A DNA stretch of 64,000 bases from Beijerinckia sp. 28-YEA-48 (GTDB taxonomy: Bacteria > Pseudomonadota > Alphaproteobacteria > Rhizobiales > Beijerinckiaceae), in assembly GCF_900104955.1 (NCBI RefSeq), contig NZ_FNSI01000001.1, forward strand, positions 654,001 through 718,000, in the 5' to 3' direction. Under the pieces are notes generated by a model that worked only from the letters and a program-made list of their open reading frames with translations, was not told the origin of the DNA and searched no databases. This document shows, in pieces, positions 51,540 through 60,955 of the stretch (position 1 is its first letter; every line of letters begins with the position of its first letter). Position numbers and translations under genes: made by a program.

Positions 51540-52259
51540 TCAGTCTTCTTCGGGCTGATGGCGCGGTGAAAGGTCGGCGCTGCGCGTCGTTTGGCTGCGC
51601 GTCAGCCGCATGCTGCGTTTCTGCGAATAGATATGTTCGCGGAACAACGCTTCGGCGCGGCTGCCTTCGCCAGCGTCGATGGCATCGACGATGGCGTGAT
51701 GCTGGCGATGCGCATGCCAGAGCGCGTCGAACATTTCCGGCAGGCCGTGTCGGTCGAAGGCTATTGCCGCCGGGGAGGCGAAGGGGATGCGATCGATGCG
51801 TTCCAGCGTGTCGCGCGCGAAGCTATGTTCGGCGGCGTCGGTGATGCAGCGATGGAATTTGAGATTGACGCGGCTGTAGGTCGCTTCATCCGCTTCGATC
51901 AGATGACGCTTGGCGAAAATCTCGTCGCCCTCGGCCAGGCTGTCGCGCAGGGTGCGCATCAGCGCGCGGGAAGCGCCGCGCTCGGCCACGATGCGCGCCG
52001 CCAGGCCTTCGAGCGCGCCGCGCACTTCGACGGCTTCGAGAATTTCCAAAGTGGTGAAGGCGCGCACCGAATAGCCGCGTGCGCCGGCAGGAACGAGCAG
52101 GCCTTCTTCGGCGAGAACCGGCAGGGCTTGGCGAACAGGTGTGCGGGACAGGCCGAGCATGTCGGCGACGCCGGCCTCAGCCAGGCGCTCGCCCGGTGCG
52201 AGCTGGCCCTGGAGGATCATCTCACGGATTTTCATCACTGCTTGGGACTGCTGCGTCAT
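51540..52259 (-). CDS. GntR-family regulator, FCD subfamily
   Basis: A 239-residue regulator. The winged helix-turn-helix (GERLAEAGVADMLGLSRTPVRQALPVLAEEGLL) begins near residue 30; the rest is the alpha-helical FCD effector domain with metal/ligand histidines (FHRCITDAAEH, HRQHHAIVDAI). The start is set by GGAGGGAGCGCT immediately upstream. It is divergent from the alcohol dehydrogenase and upstream of the binding protein gene, and probably controls both. Confidence 0.9.
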   Translation of the reverse strand: MTQQSQAVMKIREMILQGQLAPGERLAEAGVADMLGLSRTPVRQALPVLAEEGLLVPAGARGYSVRAFTTLEILEAVEVRGALEGLAARIVAERGASRALMRTLRDSLAEGDEIFAKRHLIEADEATYSRVNLKFHRCITDAAEHSFARDTLERIDRIPFASPAAIAFDRHGLPEMFDALWHAHRQHHAIVDAIDAGEGSRAEALFREHIYSQKRSMRLTRSQTTRSADLSPRHQPEED

Positions 52260-52294
52260 AGCGCTCCCTCCAGGCCCCGCCCTTTGTTGACGCG

Positions 52295-52324
52295 ACCCTA
52301 GGCAATGGGATCCCATTTTGTCAA
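52295..52324 (-). promoter_or_regulatory. GntR promoter with palindromic operator
   Basis: On the minus strand TTGACA (52324-52319) and TAGGGT (52300-52295) are separated by 18 bp. The spacer contains the perfect 14-bp palindrome AATGGGATCCCATT at 52304-52317, so bound regulator would block this promoter. It also lies in the leader of the divergent alcohol dehydrogenase. Confidence 0.55.
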
Positions 52325-52416
52325 ACGGGGTCCGAATAGGGCGCATGGCCTGTGGACGGGCGGATGGACGAAGCTTGGCGGGAGGGCTATCACGCAAGAC
52401 AAATCGGGAGGATGTC

Positions 52417-53529
52417 GTGACCCCAGTCTTATCGCTGCCCCGCCTTTTCCTTAGCGTCGGCGCCGTGCAGGCCTTGCCGCAGGCTTTGATCGAACTTGGC
52501 GTGAGCCGGCCGCTCTTGGTCAGTGACCGTAATCTCGCTGCCTGCGGCGTGCTTGGCCATGTCGAGGCCGTGCTGAAGGGCAAGAGCGGCTATGCGGTGT
52601 TCGATGCCATCCCGGAAAATCCCACGTCGGCCGGTGTTCTCGCGGCGCTCGCCGCCTATCGCGACAACCGATGCGATGGCGTCGTCGCCATTGGCGGCGG
52701 GTCGGTGATCGATAGCGGTAAAATGCTGGCGCTTCTGGCGGTTCAAGGTGGTGTGCCGGAGGATTATCTGGGCGCTGCCGACAAGGTGAAAGCCGTTGCG
52801 CCACTGATCGTTCTGCCGACCACGGCGGGCACGGGCAGCGAGGCGTCGCCCGCGTCCAGCATCCATCCGACCGCGAGCGAACGCGGTCTCGGGGTCGCCT
52901 CGCTCTTGCTGGTGCCGAAGGTGGCGATCTGCGATCCGGAACTCACCTACACCCTGCCACGACGCCTCACCGCGGCGACGGGCATGGATGCGCTCTCTCA
53001 CTGCATTGAGGCGCTGTTCGCGGCGCCCGAAAACCCCATAGCTGAGGCCATGGCTTACGACGGGATTCGTCGCGTCAGCGGCTATCTGCGCCGGGCGGTT
53101 GAAAATGGACGGGATCCCGAAGCCCGGCTGCAGATCATGGCGGCGGCTTTCATGGGGGGCGTCGCTATCCACAAGGGGCTCGGGCCGGCCCATGCGATCG
53201 CCATTGCCTGCGGCGATCAGGACGTCAATCACGGAATTCTCAGCAATATCGGCGTCGTCGCCAGCCTCGATTTTGTGGCGACTCATGCGCCGGAGCGGGC
53301 CCGGCGCATGGCCATCGCCATGGGGCTGGCCGATGGGGTCTCCCTGAAGGCGGGTGTTATCGCTCTGTCACAAGATATTGGCCTGCCGCTGACCTTGAGC
53401 GCGGCCGGCTACACCGTGCGTGACATGAAAGAGGTTGCCCAAGCGGCTCTGGATACCCATTTTAACCGAACTGCGGCCCGCAAACCGACGCTTGATGATT
53501 ATCGGGCGATGATCGGTTCGGTCACGTAA
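52417..53529 (+). CDS. Iron-containing alcohol dehydrogenase (group III)
   Basis: A 370-residue Fe-ADH. The NAD motif is GGGSVIDSGK near residue 92; PTTAGTGSEASP near 134; metal ligands are in MDALSHCIEALF near 190 and HKGLGPAHAIAIACGDQDVNHG near 250. It interconverts an alcohol or hydroxyacid with its carbonyl form. GTG start at 52417 with GGGAGG upstream. Divergent from gntR and likely controlled by it. Confidence 0.87.
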   Translation: MTPVLSLPRLFLSVGAVQALPQALIELGVSRPLLVSDRNLAACGVLGHVEAVLKGKSGYAVFDAIPENPTSAGVLAALAAYRDNRCDGVVAIGGGSVIDSGKMLALLAVQGGVPEDYLGAADKVKAVAPLIVLPTTAGTGSEASPASSIHPTASERGLGVASLLLVPKVAICDPELTYTLPRRLTAATGMDALSHCIEALFAAPENPIAEAMAYDGIRRVSGYLRRAVENGRDPEARLQIMAAAFMGGVAIHKGLGPAHAIAIACGDQDVNHGILSNIGVVASLDFVATHAPERARRMAIAMGLADGVSLKAGVIALSQDIGLPLTLSAAGYTVRDMKEVAQAALDTHFNRTAARKPTLDDYRAMIGSVT

Positions 53530-53594
53530 ATGTCGCAGATCGTGTGGATTGCCCGTTTCTCGGTGGTACGGGTGAGGCGGAAATATCATTTTCC

Positions 53595-53623
53595 TTGCGA
53601 TCCGCGCGAAAACTGCCTATCGA
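53595..53623 (+). promoter_or_regulatory. Candidate tuf promoter
   Basis: TTGCGA (53595-53600), 17-bp spacer, TATCGA (53618-53623), about 67 bp before the tuf ATG. Confidence 0.45.
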
Positions 53624-53689
53624 ACCGCCGCCTTTCCGCCGCGCTCGTGCCATGGCGGATTTTAACTTTTGGGAACACCGGAAAGTACC

Positions 53690-54880
<1,191 letters not shown>

Positions 54881-54928
54881 CTGCATCGTCGAATAAATTC
54901 GACGCAAGAATGCCGCATATCGCGGATT

Positions 54929-54956
54929 AAAAGGGGGGCCTTCGGCTCCCCTTTTT
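54929..54956 (+). terminator. Intrinsic terminator of tuf
   Basis: AAAAGGGGGGCC pairs with GGCTCCCCTTTT over a TTC loop and is followed by further T residues. A strong stem 48 bp after the tuf stop. Confidence 0.92.
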
Positions 54957-55000
54957 GTTTGTTTTGGCGTTGAATGGGGCGGCGGCAAGGGGTCTTCATT

Positions 55001-55034
55001 TTGAGGCGTCTTTGGGGCGTTTGACACAGTCAAG
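55001..55034. repeat. Copy of the dispersed module seen at 16772
   Basis: TTGAGGCGTCTTTGGGGCG followed by TTTGACACAGTCAAG closely matches 16772-16805. Located between the tuf terminator and the YbjQ-like gene. Confidence 0.55.
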
Positions 55035-55073
55035 CGGCGGAACGCTATAGTGGCTGACGGGCAGGAGCTTGTG

Positions 55074-55394
55074 ATGATCGTTTCGACTACCAATGACATT
55101 TCCGGTTACAAGGTTGTCCAGCATCTGGGTGTCGTGCGTGGCATCACCGTGCGGTCGCGCTCTGTCGTCGGCAATTTCGTCGGTGGCGTGCAGTCGCTCT
55201 TCGGCGGCAAACTGTCGGTCTATGTGAATTTGGCCGAAACCGCCCGGCAGGAGGCTTTCGACCATATGGTTGAGCATGCGACCCAGGGCGGCGCCAATGC
55301 CATCATCGGCATGCGCTACGATGCCAATGAGATCATGGATGGAATCACCGAAGTGCTGGCCTATGGCACGGCGGTGCGGGTGGAACCGGCCTGA
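55074..55394 (+). CDS. YbjQ/UPF0145-family protein
   Basis: A 106-residue protein of the UPF0145 (DUF74) family: STTNDISGYKVVQHLGVVRGITVRSRS at the start, ARQEAFDHMVEHATQGGANAIIGMRYD in the middle. It forms small pentameric rings in solved relatives; function unknown. ATG at 55074 has CAGGAG 7 bases upstream. Confidence 0.85.
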   Translation: MIVSTTNDISGYKVVQHLGVVRGITVRSRSVVGNFVGGVQSLFGGKLSVYVNLAETARQEAFDHMVEHATQGGANAIIGMRYDANEIMDGITEVLAYGTAVRVEPA

Positions 55395-55470
55395 GCGTGG
55401 TTGTGACCCTGGGGGGACTGGGGTAGAGATGCCACTTGTGCAATGCACACGTCATTCGATCGTAGGACCG

Positions 55471-56415
55471 ATGCAGACTGATTTTTTTCGCATGCCGGGA
55501 CAGGATCCGCACAAGACGCGGGCGCGCGCCATTCTTGCAGCACATCCCGAGGTGCGCAGTCTGTTCGGCCGCAATCCCTGGACGGCGGCGATTACCTTAG
55601 GGATCGTCGCGGCGCAGACGGTTATCGCCTGTTACCTGGGCACGTTGGGCCTATCCTATTGGTGGCTGGCTGTGTTGGTGGCGCTGGTGATCGGCGTGTT
55701 CGCCAATCATGCGCTCTACGTGGTGATCCACGACGCGACCCACGAAACAGTCTTTCGCAGCCGTTTCCTCAACCGGATCGTGCTGATCGTCGCCGATCTG
55801 CCCAATGTGGTGCCAGGCGCCATGGGCTTTCGCGGCTATCATAAGCTCCATCATTCCGGCCGCAGCCACTATGACGGCGATCCCGATCTGCCGAACGAGT
55901 GGGAGGCGCGGCTGGTGCGCGACGTCTGGTGGCGCAAGGCGATCTGGCTGTTCTGCTTCCCGTTCCTGCAGATTTCACGGGTGCACCGGGTGCCGCCGGT
56001 CAATCTGTTCAGCGCCTGGTCTATCGCCAGCTATGTGGCCGCCGCTGCCTACGCGCTGTCGATCTGGTATTTTTTTGGCCTGAATGGTGTGGTCTATCTG
56101 TTCGCCTGTTTCTGGTTTTCGACCGGCCTTCACCCTCTGGGTGCGCGCTGGATTTCCGAGCACTACACGCTCGATCCGAATCAGGACACGTCGAGCTATT
56201 ACGGGCCGATCAACAAAGTCGCTTTGAATATCGGCTACCACAACGAGCACCACGATTTTCCCCGCGTGCCGTGGAATCGGTTGCCGCAATTGCGGGCCAT
56301 GGCGCCGGAATTTTACGACAACCTGGCTGTCCACACCTCTTGGACCCGGCTTTTCATCGATTTCCTGTTCGACCCGCGCTACACTTTGTTCGCGCGGGTG
56401 GTGCGCTCCGGCTAG
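55471..56415 (+). CDS. Membrane fatty acid/sphingolipid desaturase, DES1-like
   Basis: A 314-residue membrane di-iron desaturase. The His boxes are HDATHE near residue 88, HKLHHSGRSH near 125, and NIGYHNEHHDFPRVPW near 252. The N-terminal TDFFRMPGQDPHKTRARAILAAHP and the block SYYGPINKVALNIGYHNEHHDFP match eukaryotic dihydroceramide delta-4 desaturase closely (recognised from memory). It may desaturate a fatty acid or, if the organism makes sphingolipids, a ceramide-like lipid. ATG at 55429 would add 14 residues; start undecided. Confidence 0.82.
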   Translation: MQTDFFRMPGQDPHKTRARAILAAHPEVRSLFGRNPWTAAITLGIVAAQTVIACYLGTLGLSYWWLAVLVALVIGVFANHALYVVIHDATHETVFRSRFLNRIVLIVADLPNVVPGAMGFRGYHKLHHSGRSHYDGDPDLPNEWEARLVRDVWWRKAIWLFCFPFLQISRVHRVPPVNLFSAWSIASYVAAAAYALSIWYFFGLNGVVYLFACFWFSTGLHPLGARWISEHYTLDPNQDTSSYYGPINKVALNIGYHNEHHDFPRVPWNRLPQLRAMAPEFYDNLAVHTSWTRLFIDFLFDPRYTLFARVVRSG

Positions 56416-56523
56416 CCGACGGTGGTTTTTGGGATCGTCGCGGCTGAAAATGCGCTGGAGCGGCCGCGATCCCCGTTGCAATCCGTCGGCGAATGCGGCA
56501 AGAGAAGCCGCCTGACGGCACAC

Positions 56524-56601
56524 AGGAGTGTAGCTCAACTAGGTTAGAGCGCCGGTCTCCAAAACCGGAGGTTGCGGGTTCGATTCCCTCCACTCCTGCC
56601 A
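56524..56601 (+). tRNA. tRNA-Trp (anticodon CCA)
   Basis: A 78-base tRNA with encoded CCA. Acceptor AGGAGTG/CACTCCT; anticodon loop CTCCAAA on the stem CCGGT/ACCGG; ten-base D loop. The T stem GCGGG/CCCTC has one C-T mismatch at the second pair. Expected locus between tuf and secE. Confidence 0.92.
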
Positions 56602-56713
56602 TTGGCTTCTTGCCATTGATATAGTTAAGCTTTCCGCTGATTTTCGTCTCGTAGGTTGGCCCAAGGCCTCGCCAGCATTTGCCGGCGAGGAGCGAGCCTT
56701 CGCATCGAGGCGC

Positions 56714-57067
56714 TTAGTGGTGCCGGTGACCACCGAAAGCGCCACGGGACGGCATGGCCGGACGGACGACGCCACCACCGCGCCAGCCACCACCTCGCCA
56801 TCCACCGCCATAGACCCGGCCGCCGTAGGGCCGATAGATCGGGCGGTAGCCGCCGTAATATCCATAGCCATATCCGGAACCGTAGACCGGATAGACCGCA
56901 GGCGAAGGGCCATAATACCCATAGCCGTAACCAGTACTGTAGCCGCCGTAACCGGGGCCTGCCGGAACGCAGCCGGTGAGGGAAAGAGCGCCAGCGGCGA
57001 CCAAGGTTACAATGGCGGCGGATTTGATCAGAGACGATTTGATCAGCGGCAATTTGTTCAGAGACAT
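56714..57067 (-). CDS. Gly/Tyr-rich lipoprotein
   Basis: A 117-residue lipoprotein: signal with lipobox LSLTGC, then a mature part made of Gly, Tyr and Arg (YGYGYYGPSP, GYGYGYYGGYRP, GGGWRGGGWRGGG) ending HRHH. Such low-complexity surface lipoproteins are common in Hyphomicrobiales; function unknown. The start at 57067 has GAGGG upstream. Confidence 0.7.
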   Translation of the reverse strand: MSLNKLPLIKSSLIKSAAIVTLVAAGALSLTGCVPAGPGYGGYSTGYGYGYYGPSPAVYPVYGSGYGYGYYGGYRPIYRPYGGRVYGGGWRGGGWRGGGVVRPAMPSRGAFGGHRHH

Positions 57068-57278
57068 GGCAACGCCCTCACGAACCAAATTAAGACGCTG
57101 GGAGCATGATCCCGTGCCGCCACCATGTCCAGCTTGTTGCGCTCGCTGGTTGTTGCAACGCGCGGACGTCGCCGTTCGAGTGTCAGTCTGTTTGGCGACA
57201 GAACGCGCCCTGCGGGTTAAAGTAGGGCCGCCATCGCCGAGCTTTCACAAAGCTCCTTGATCAAAAAGGGCCACGGTC

Positions 57279-57689
57279 ATGGGCGGAAAACGCATTCTCG
57301 CAAAGCTGGTCTTTGTTGGGGTTTGCCTGGCTTGGTTGCCGGAGGTTTTCGAAAACGGTCTCGCGGCGGCCCCGCTTCACAAGGTCGTGACGTGTCCCTA
57401 TTTGAAGGCGCCGGATTTGCAGTTCGACGTTCCTGCGAAACTTGGCGACGTGCCGAATATCGAATTTGATTATCCGGCGAAGGTTACACGATTTAGCTTG
57501 CGCGACGGAAGTCTCTTGTTGGTGGCTATGGATGAGGGCGAGCCTTCCCGCGTTAGGATCGTGGTTTCAGCTCAGCTCAACAAAGCCAAGAGCACCTATG
57601 ACGGCCAGATCATGGTCGATATGGGAGGCAATCAGTTGCAGCTCTACAACGGCCCCGTCAGATGCAAGGTCGATGCGTCTGCCCGGTAG
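57279..57689 (+). CDS. Exported protein of unknown function
   Basis: A 136-residue protein with signal peptide (LAKLVFVGVCLAWLP...LAAAP). The mature part has two Cys (near 39 and 129), a short duplication (LQFDVPAKLGDVPN / IEFDYPAKVTRF) and a beta-rich pattern. No family recognised. Confidence 0.6.
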   Translation: MGGKRILAKLVFVGVCLAWLPEVFENGLAAAPLHKVVTCPYLKAPDLQFDVPAKLGDVPNIEFDYPAKVTRFSLRDGSLLLVAMDEGEPSRVRIVVSAQLNKAKSTYDGQIMVDMGGNQLQLYNGPVRCKVDASAR

Positions 57690-57778
57690 AGCGGGGCGGA
57701 GTTCTTGCGTTTTTGAAGGGTGCTTTTGTCACGCGAACCGCACCTCTTCACGGCAATCGCACATCGTTCTACGATGCT

Positions 57779-58021
57779 CTAATCTTCGTCGCCGTCGTCA
57801 TCTTCATCGTCTTCGCTGGTGAAGTTTTGCGTGTAGGCATTACAGCCAGCGCGGAAGGCGTCGTCGAAGCTGTCGCAACGGTAGCCTTCGGTAACGTGAT
57901 TGCGCAGTGCCCAGAAGTATCCAGCGGAGAATCCGTCGCCTTGTTCTGGTGCCCACTGGGCGGATGCGGGTTGTACAGCGCTCAAAAGAAGGGACATCGC
58001 GGCCGGAGCGAAAACTTTCAT
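57779..58021 (-). CDS. Small exported protein with an acidic tail
   Basis: An 80-residue protein: signal peptide to PASAQ, a short domain with two Cys (YRCDSFDDAFRAGCNAY), and a C-terminal run of Asp/Glu (SEDDEDDDGDED). The tail could bind cations. GAGG precedes the start. No homolog recognised. Confidence 0.5.
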   Translation of the reverse strand: MKVFAPAAMSLLLSAVQPASAQWAPEQGDGFSAGYFWALRNHVTEGYRCDSFDDAFRAGCNAYTQNFTSEDDEDDDGDED

Positions 58022-58589
58022 CGAGAACCTCAATTGACTTGCCCGCACAGCGATTCTTTAGAGGACCACTAGGGCAACACGATGTCGCTTCGCTGACGGC
58101 AGGCTGAATGTATGGCTGTGCCTGCCGAGGTTTCAGGCAAATGGTATTTCTCTCGAAACGCAATTTGCTTTAGTCGCGCTCGTCCCCTCGGACGCGCCGA
58201 ATGAGTCCGCGACAACTGACAAATAGAACAAAGAAAAAGGTCACAAGCAGGCCCAATATGCCGATGCTTGTGCACACGAACATCAATGTTTCTTGCACTA
58301 AGACCACGCGTACTCAAAATCTCGGTGGGGTTTTGGGACTGGGCGGTCGAGAATCAAAATAGCCAAGCGCCCCATGATTGCATGCCTCTTGAACTATGGT
58401 CTTCTTGGCGAATGTGTGTCCAGTCGGGGCAAACGAACCTGTGGGGCCGGTCGGTTCGGCGCGGGGGCGTGGATTTAACACCAGCCCGCTGAGCCTCCAT
58501 CGTGGCGCGAAAGCCAACAATTTTAGTGATTTCGATTTCGCGGTGTTGACGGGTCCTGGGGCATGGTCCAGCGACGACGGAGTTTCTGA
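58022..58589. other. Long intergenic stretch with repeat fragment
   Basis: 568 bp between the acidic-tail gene and the next exported protein. It contains a fragment of the dispersed repeat (CTCGAAACGCAATTTGC, 58152-58168) and one possible 37-residue membrane protein (58170-58283, minus). Nothing else convincing was seen. Confidence 0.5.
58170..58283 (-). CDS. Possible 37-residue membrane protein
   Basis: ATG at 58283 opens MFVCTSIGILGLLVTFFFV, a membrane helix, then LFVSCRGLIRRVRGDERD, a positively charged tail, and stops at TAA. An in-frame GTG at 58298 is an alternative start. No good ribosome site, hence low confidence. Confidence 0.3.
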   Translation of the reverse strand: MFVCTSIGILGLLVTFFFVLFVSCRGLIRRVRGDERD

Positions 58590-59018
58590 ATGAAAACGCT
58601 GATCTTGCTTGCCGCTGCCGCCGCCCTTGTGTCTGCCACCGTCGCTGAGGCGAAAGGTGGGCGAATCCGGTTCGGTGGACCGCGGGCCTCCGCGCCGGCG
58701 CCCAAGCCGCAAGCTTTGCCGCAGCCTGTCCAGCCGCGTGCGTCGGGTTCGTCCGGTGGGTTGATCATTGTGCCGGTCATGGGGTCCAGCCGGGCCTCGG
58801 CCGCGCCGTCTGATCAGCGCCGCGGGCTGCAGTCACAGGATTGGCGGGCGCCTGAAGCACGCCAGCAGGCGACACCGGAATGGTTCAAGGCCGCCGCCGC
58901 CGAGGCGGCGCGAAGTGCCTCTTCGCGCGAGCAATCGGCGCTTGTGCCGCGCCCGCAGAAGGCGGGTTTCCAATGTCCGCCTGCGCAACTCGCAGGCGGC
59001 TTCTGCGTCTTGAACTGA
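58590..59018 (+). CDS. Exported Pro/Ala-rich protein
   Basis: A 142-residue protein with signal peptide (LILLAAAAALVSATVAEA), then a disordered Pro/Ala/Gln-rich stretch and a C-terminal FQCPPAQLAGGFCVLN with two Cys. No family recognised. Base composition is like the neighbours. Confidence 0.55.
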   Translation: MKTLILLAAAAALVSATVAEAKGGRIRFGGPRASAPAPKPQALPQPVQPRASGSSGGLIIVPVMGSSRASAAPSDQRRGLQSQDWRAPEARQQATPEWFKAAAAEAARSASSREQSALVPRPQKAGFQCPPAQLAGGFCVLN

Positions 59019-59120
59019 CCTCGCCAGCGGCATCGCTGAAATCCTTCTCATCTGGCATGATCGACACAGAGTCGTCGTGCCCGCCATATCTCATGGCGGG
59101 GAGAAGGATTGTGCCGGCGC

Positions 59121-60686
59121 ATGGAAATTTTTGAGTGGATCATCATCCTGCTGCTTGGCGCGGCGCTGCTGACCATGTTGGCGCGCCGACTGGGCGCGCC
59201 TTATCCGACATTCCTCGCCATCGGCGGTGTCCTGATCGCCTTTGTGCCCAACAGTCCGCAATGGACGCTTGATCCGCACCTGGCGCTGGCGCTGTTCGTG
59301 GCGCCGGTGCTGGTTGATGCTGCTTTCGATACGTCGCTGCGCGATCTGCGTGACAATTGGCTGCCAGTCGCCGGACTCGTGCTCATGGCGGTGGTTCTGA
59401 CGACGGTCATTGTCGCCGTCACCGTGCGTTGGTTGACGCCTGGCATGTCGTGGCCCGTGGCGATCGCCTTGGGCGCCATCGTCGCGCCGCCCGATGCGGC
59501 GGCAGCTGCGGCGATCATGCGCCAGGTCAACCTGCCGCATCGGCTGTTGAAAATTCTTGAAGGCGAAAGCCTGCTCAACGATGCAAGCGCCCTTCTGATT
59601 TACAAGCTGGCTCTGATGGCTGTCGTTGCCGGCGGACTGTCGGCCAACAGTTTCACGCCTGTTCTGCTGCTGACGCTGTTAGGCAGCGTCGCCGGCGGCT
59701 TTCTCTGCGCTGTCGTCTTTCGCCCGTTGACGAGCCGGATCGAAGATGTCCCGACGGCGTTGATCGTTCAATTCGTGGCGACTTTCGGCATTTGGATTTT
59801 CGCCGAAAGAATCGGTCTCTCCGGCATTCTGACCATCGTCGTCTATGCGATGACGATCGCGCGGATCGGTGGTGTGCGCATGCCGGCGCGACAGCGCGTG
59901 CCGGTCTACGCTGTTTGGGAAACGGTGGTCTTCATTCTCAATGCTTTCGCCTTCGTCCTCATCGGCATGCAGTTGCGGCCGATCTGGGAGCGGTTGTCGG
60001 CGGATCTGCGTTTTGAATATGTGGTGACAGCCGCGACTGTTCTACTTGTCACCGTTCTCGTTCGCTTCGCCTGGGTGATGAGCTACAACAAGCTCATTCG
60101 CATGCGCATCGCCCGCCGTGGCTTTCATCCGCGCCGGCCGATGGCGGAGCCGACCTTGGGCGGTGGCATCGCCATCTCCTGGGCCGGCATGCGCGGCATC
60201 GTCACCCTGGCGGCGGCTTTCGCGATCCCCGAGACCTTGCCCGGTGGCGCACCGTTTCCTTATCGCGATCTGATTTTGCTGACGGCTTTCGGTGTGGTGC
60301 TTGGCACGCTGGTGATCCAGGGGCTGACGTTGAAGCCGTTGATCCGCTGGCTCGGCCTCACCGACGACGACCCTGTCGGCCGCGAAGTCACGCTGGCGCG
60401 GACGCAGGCCTATCAGGCGGCTCTACGCACGATCGAGGGCGACAAGACGATGCATGGAGCGATCCTGCGCAAGGAATACAATGCCGCTATTGAGTTGAAC
60501 GAGACCAATTTCGACGCCTCCGGTGAGAGACCTGGCGGACCTTTGCGTCGTGAGGCAATCGCGGCGGCGCGCGAACGCGCTATTGCGCTGCGCCGTCAAG
60601 GCGTGATCGGCGACGACGCCTATCACATCCTCGAAGAGGAGTTCGACTGGGCCGAGATGAGCGCCGGCAGAGCTAGAGCAACTTAA
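59121..60686 (+). CDS. Na+/H+ antiporter, CPA1 family
   Basis: A 521-residue cation:proton antiporter with about twelve membrane segments. LGAIVAPPDAAAAAAIMR near residue 118 is the CPA1 ion-binding region, LEGESLLNDASALLIYK near 150 the ND motif, and AISWAGMRGIVTLAAAFAIP near 350 the conserved Arg region. A hydrophilic helical C-terminal tail follows (from about 430). It exports Na+ or K+ for pH control. ATG at 59121 is preferred over GTG 59109. Confidence 0.88.
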   Translation: MEIFEWIIILLLGAALLTMLARRLGAPYPTFLAIGGVLIAFVPNSPQWTLDPHLALALFVAPVLVDAAFDTSLRDLRDNWLPVAGLVLMAVVLTTVIVAVTVRWLTPGMSWPVAIALGAIVAPPDAAAAAAIMRQVNLPHRLLKILEGESLLNDASALLIYKLALMAVVAGGLSANSFTPVLLLTLLGSVAGGFLCAVVFRPLTSRIEDVPTALIVQFVATFGIWIFAERIGLSGILTIVVYAMTIARIGGVRMPARQRVPVYAVWETVVFILNAFAFVLIGMQLRPIWERLSADLRFEYVVTAATVLLVTVLVRFAWVMSYNKLIRMRIARRGFHPRRPMAEPTLGGGIAISWAGMRGIVTLAAAFAIPETLPGGAPFPYRDLILLTAFGVVLGTLVIQGLTLKPLIRWLGLTDDDPVGREVTLARTQAYQAALRTIEGDKTMHGAILRKEYNAAIELNETNFDASGERPGGPLRREAIAAARERAIALRRQGVIGDDAYHILEEEFDWAEMSAGRARAT

Positions 60687-60955
60687 AACGTGAGAGGCGG
60701 GAAAGTTCCTTTGATTTGCCCTTGCATGGGGTTGTTCCTCAGAATCTCGCGAGCCCCCCCTCTGAACGCGATCATGGGCCCCTCGCCAGCGGTTGCTCCC
60801 TAATAGCTCGGCTTTCGATAGTCCGTCCGATCCAAGAGCCTTTCTCCCATGCCGGCCCACGACGCTTGCCGCAGTGAAACCGTGTCCAAAGATACGAAAG
60901 GAGGGCGGCGGAATTATGCCGTTATTCTTTATCGAGGTGTCTGCGGCGTGACGCT

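Noticed and set aside
60687-60955. Possible 11-codon ORF at 60916 behind a good AGGAGG site
   Set aside because: Too short to support as a gene and not followed by a gene it could regulate on that strand; the rest of the stretch shows nothing.
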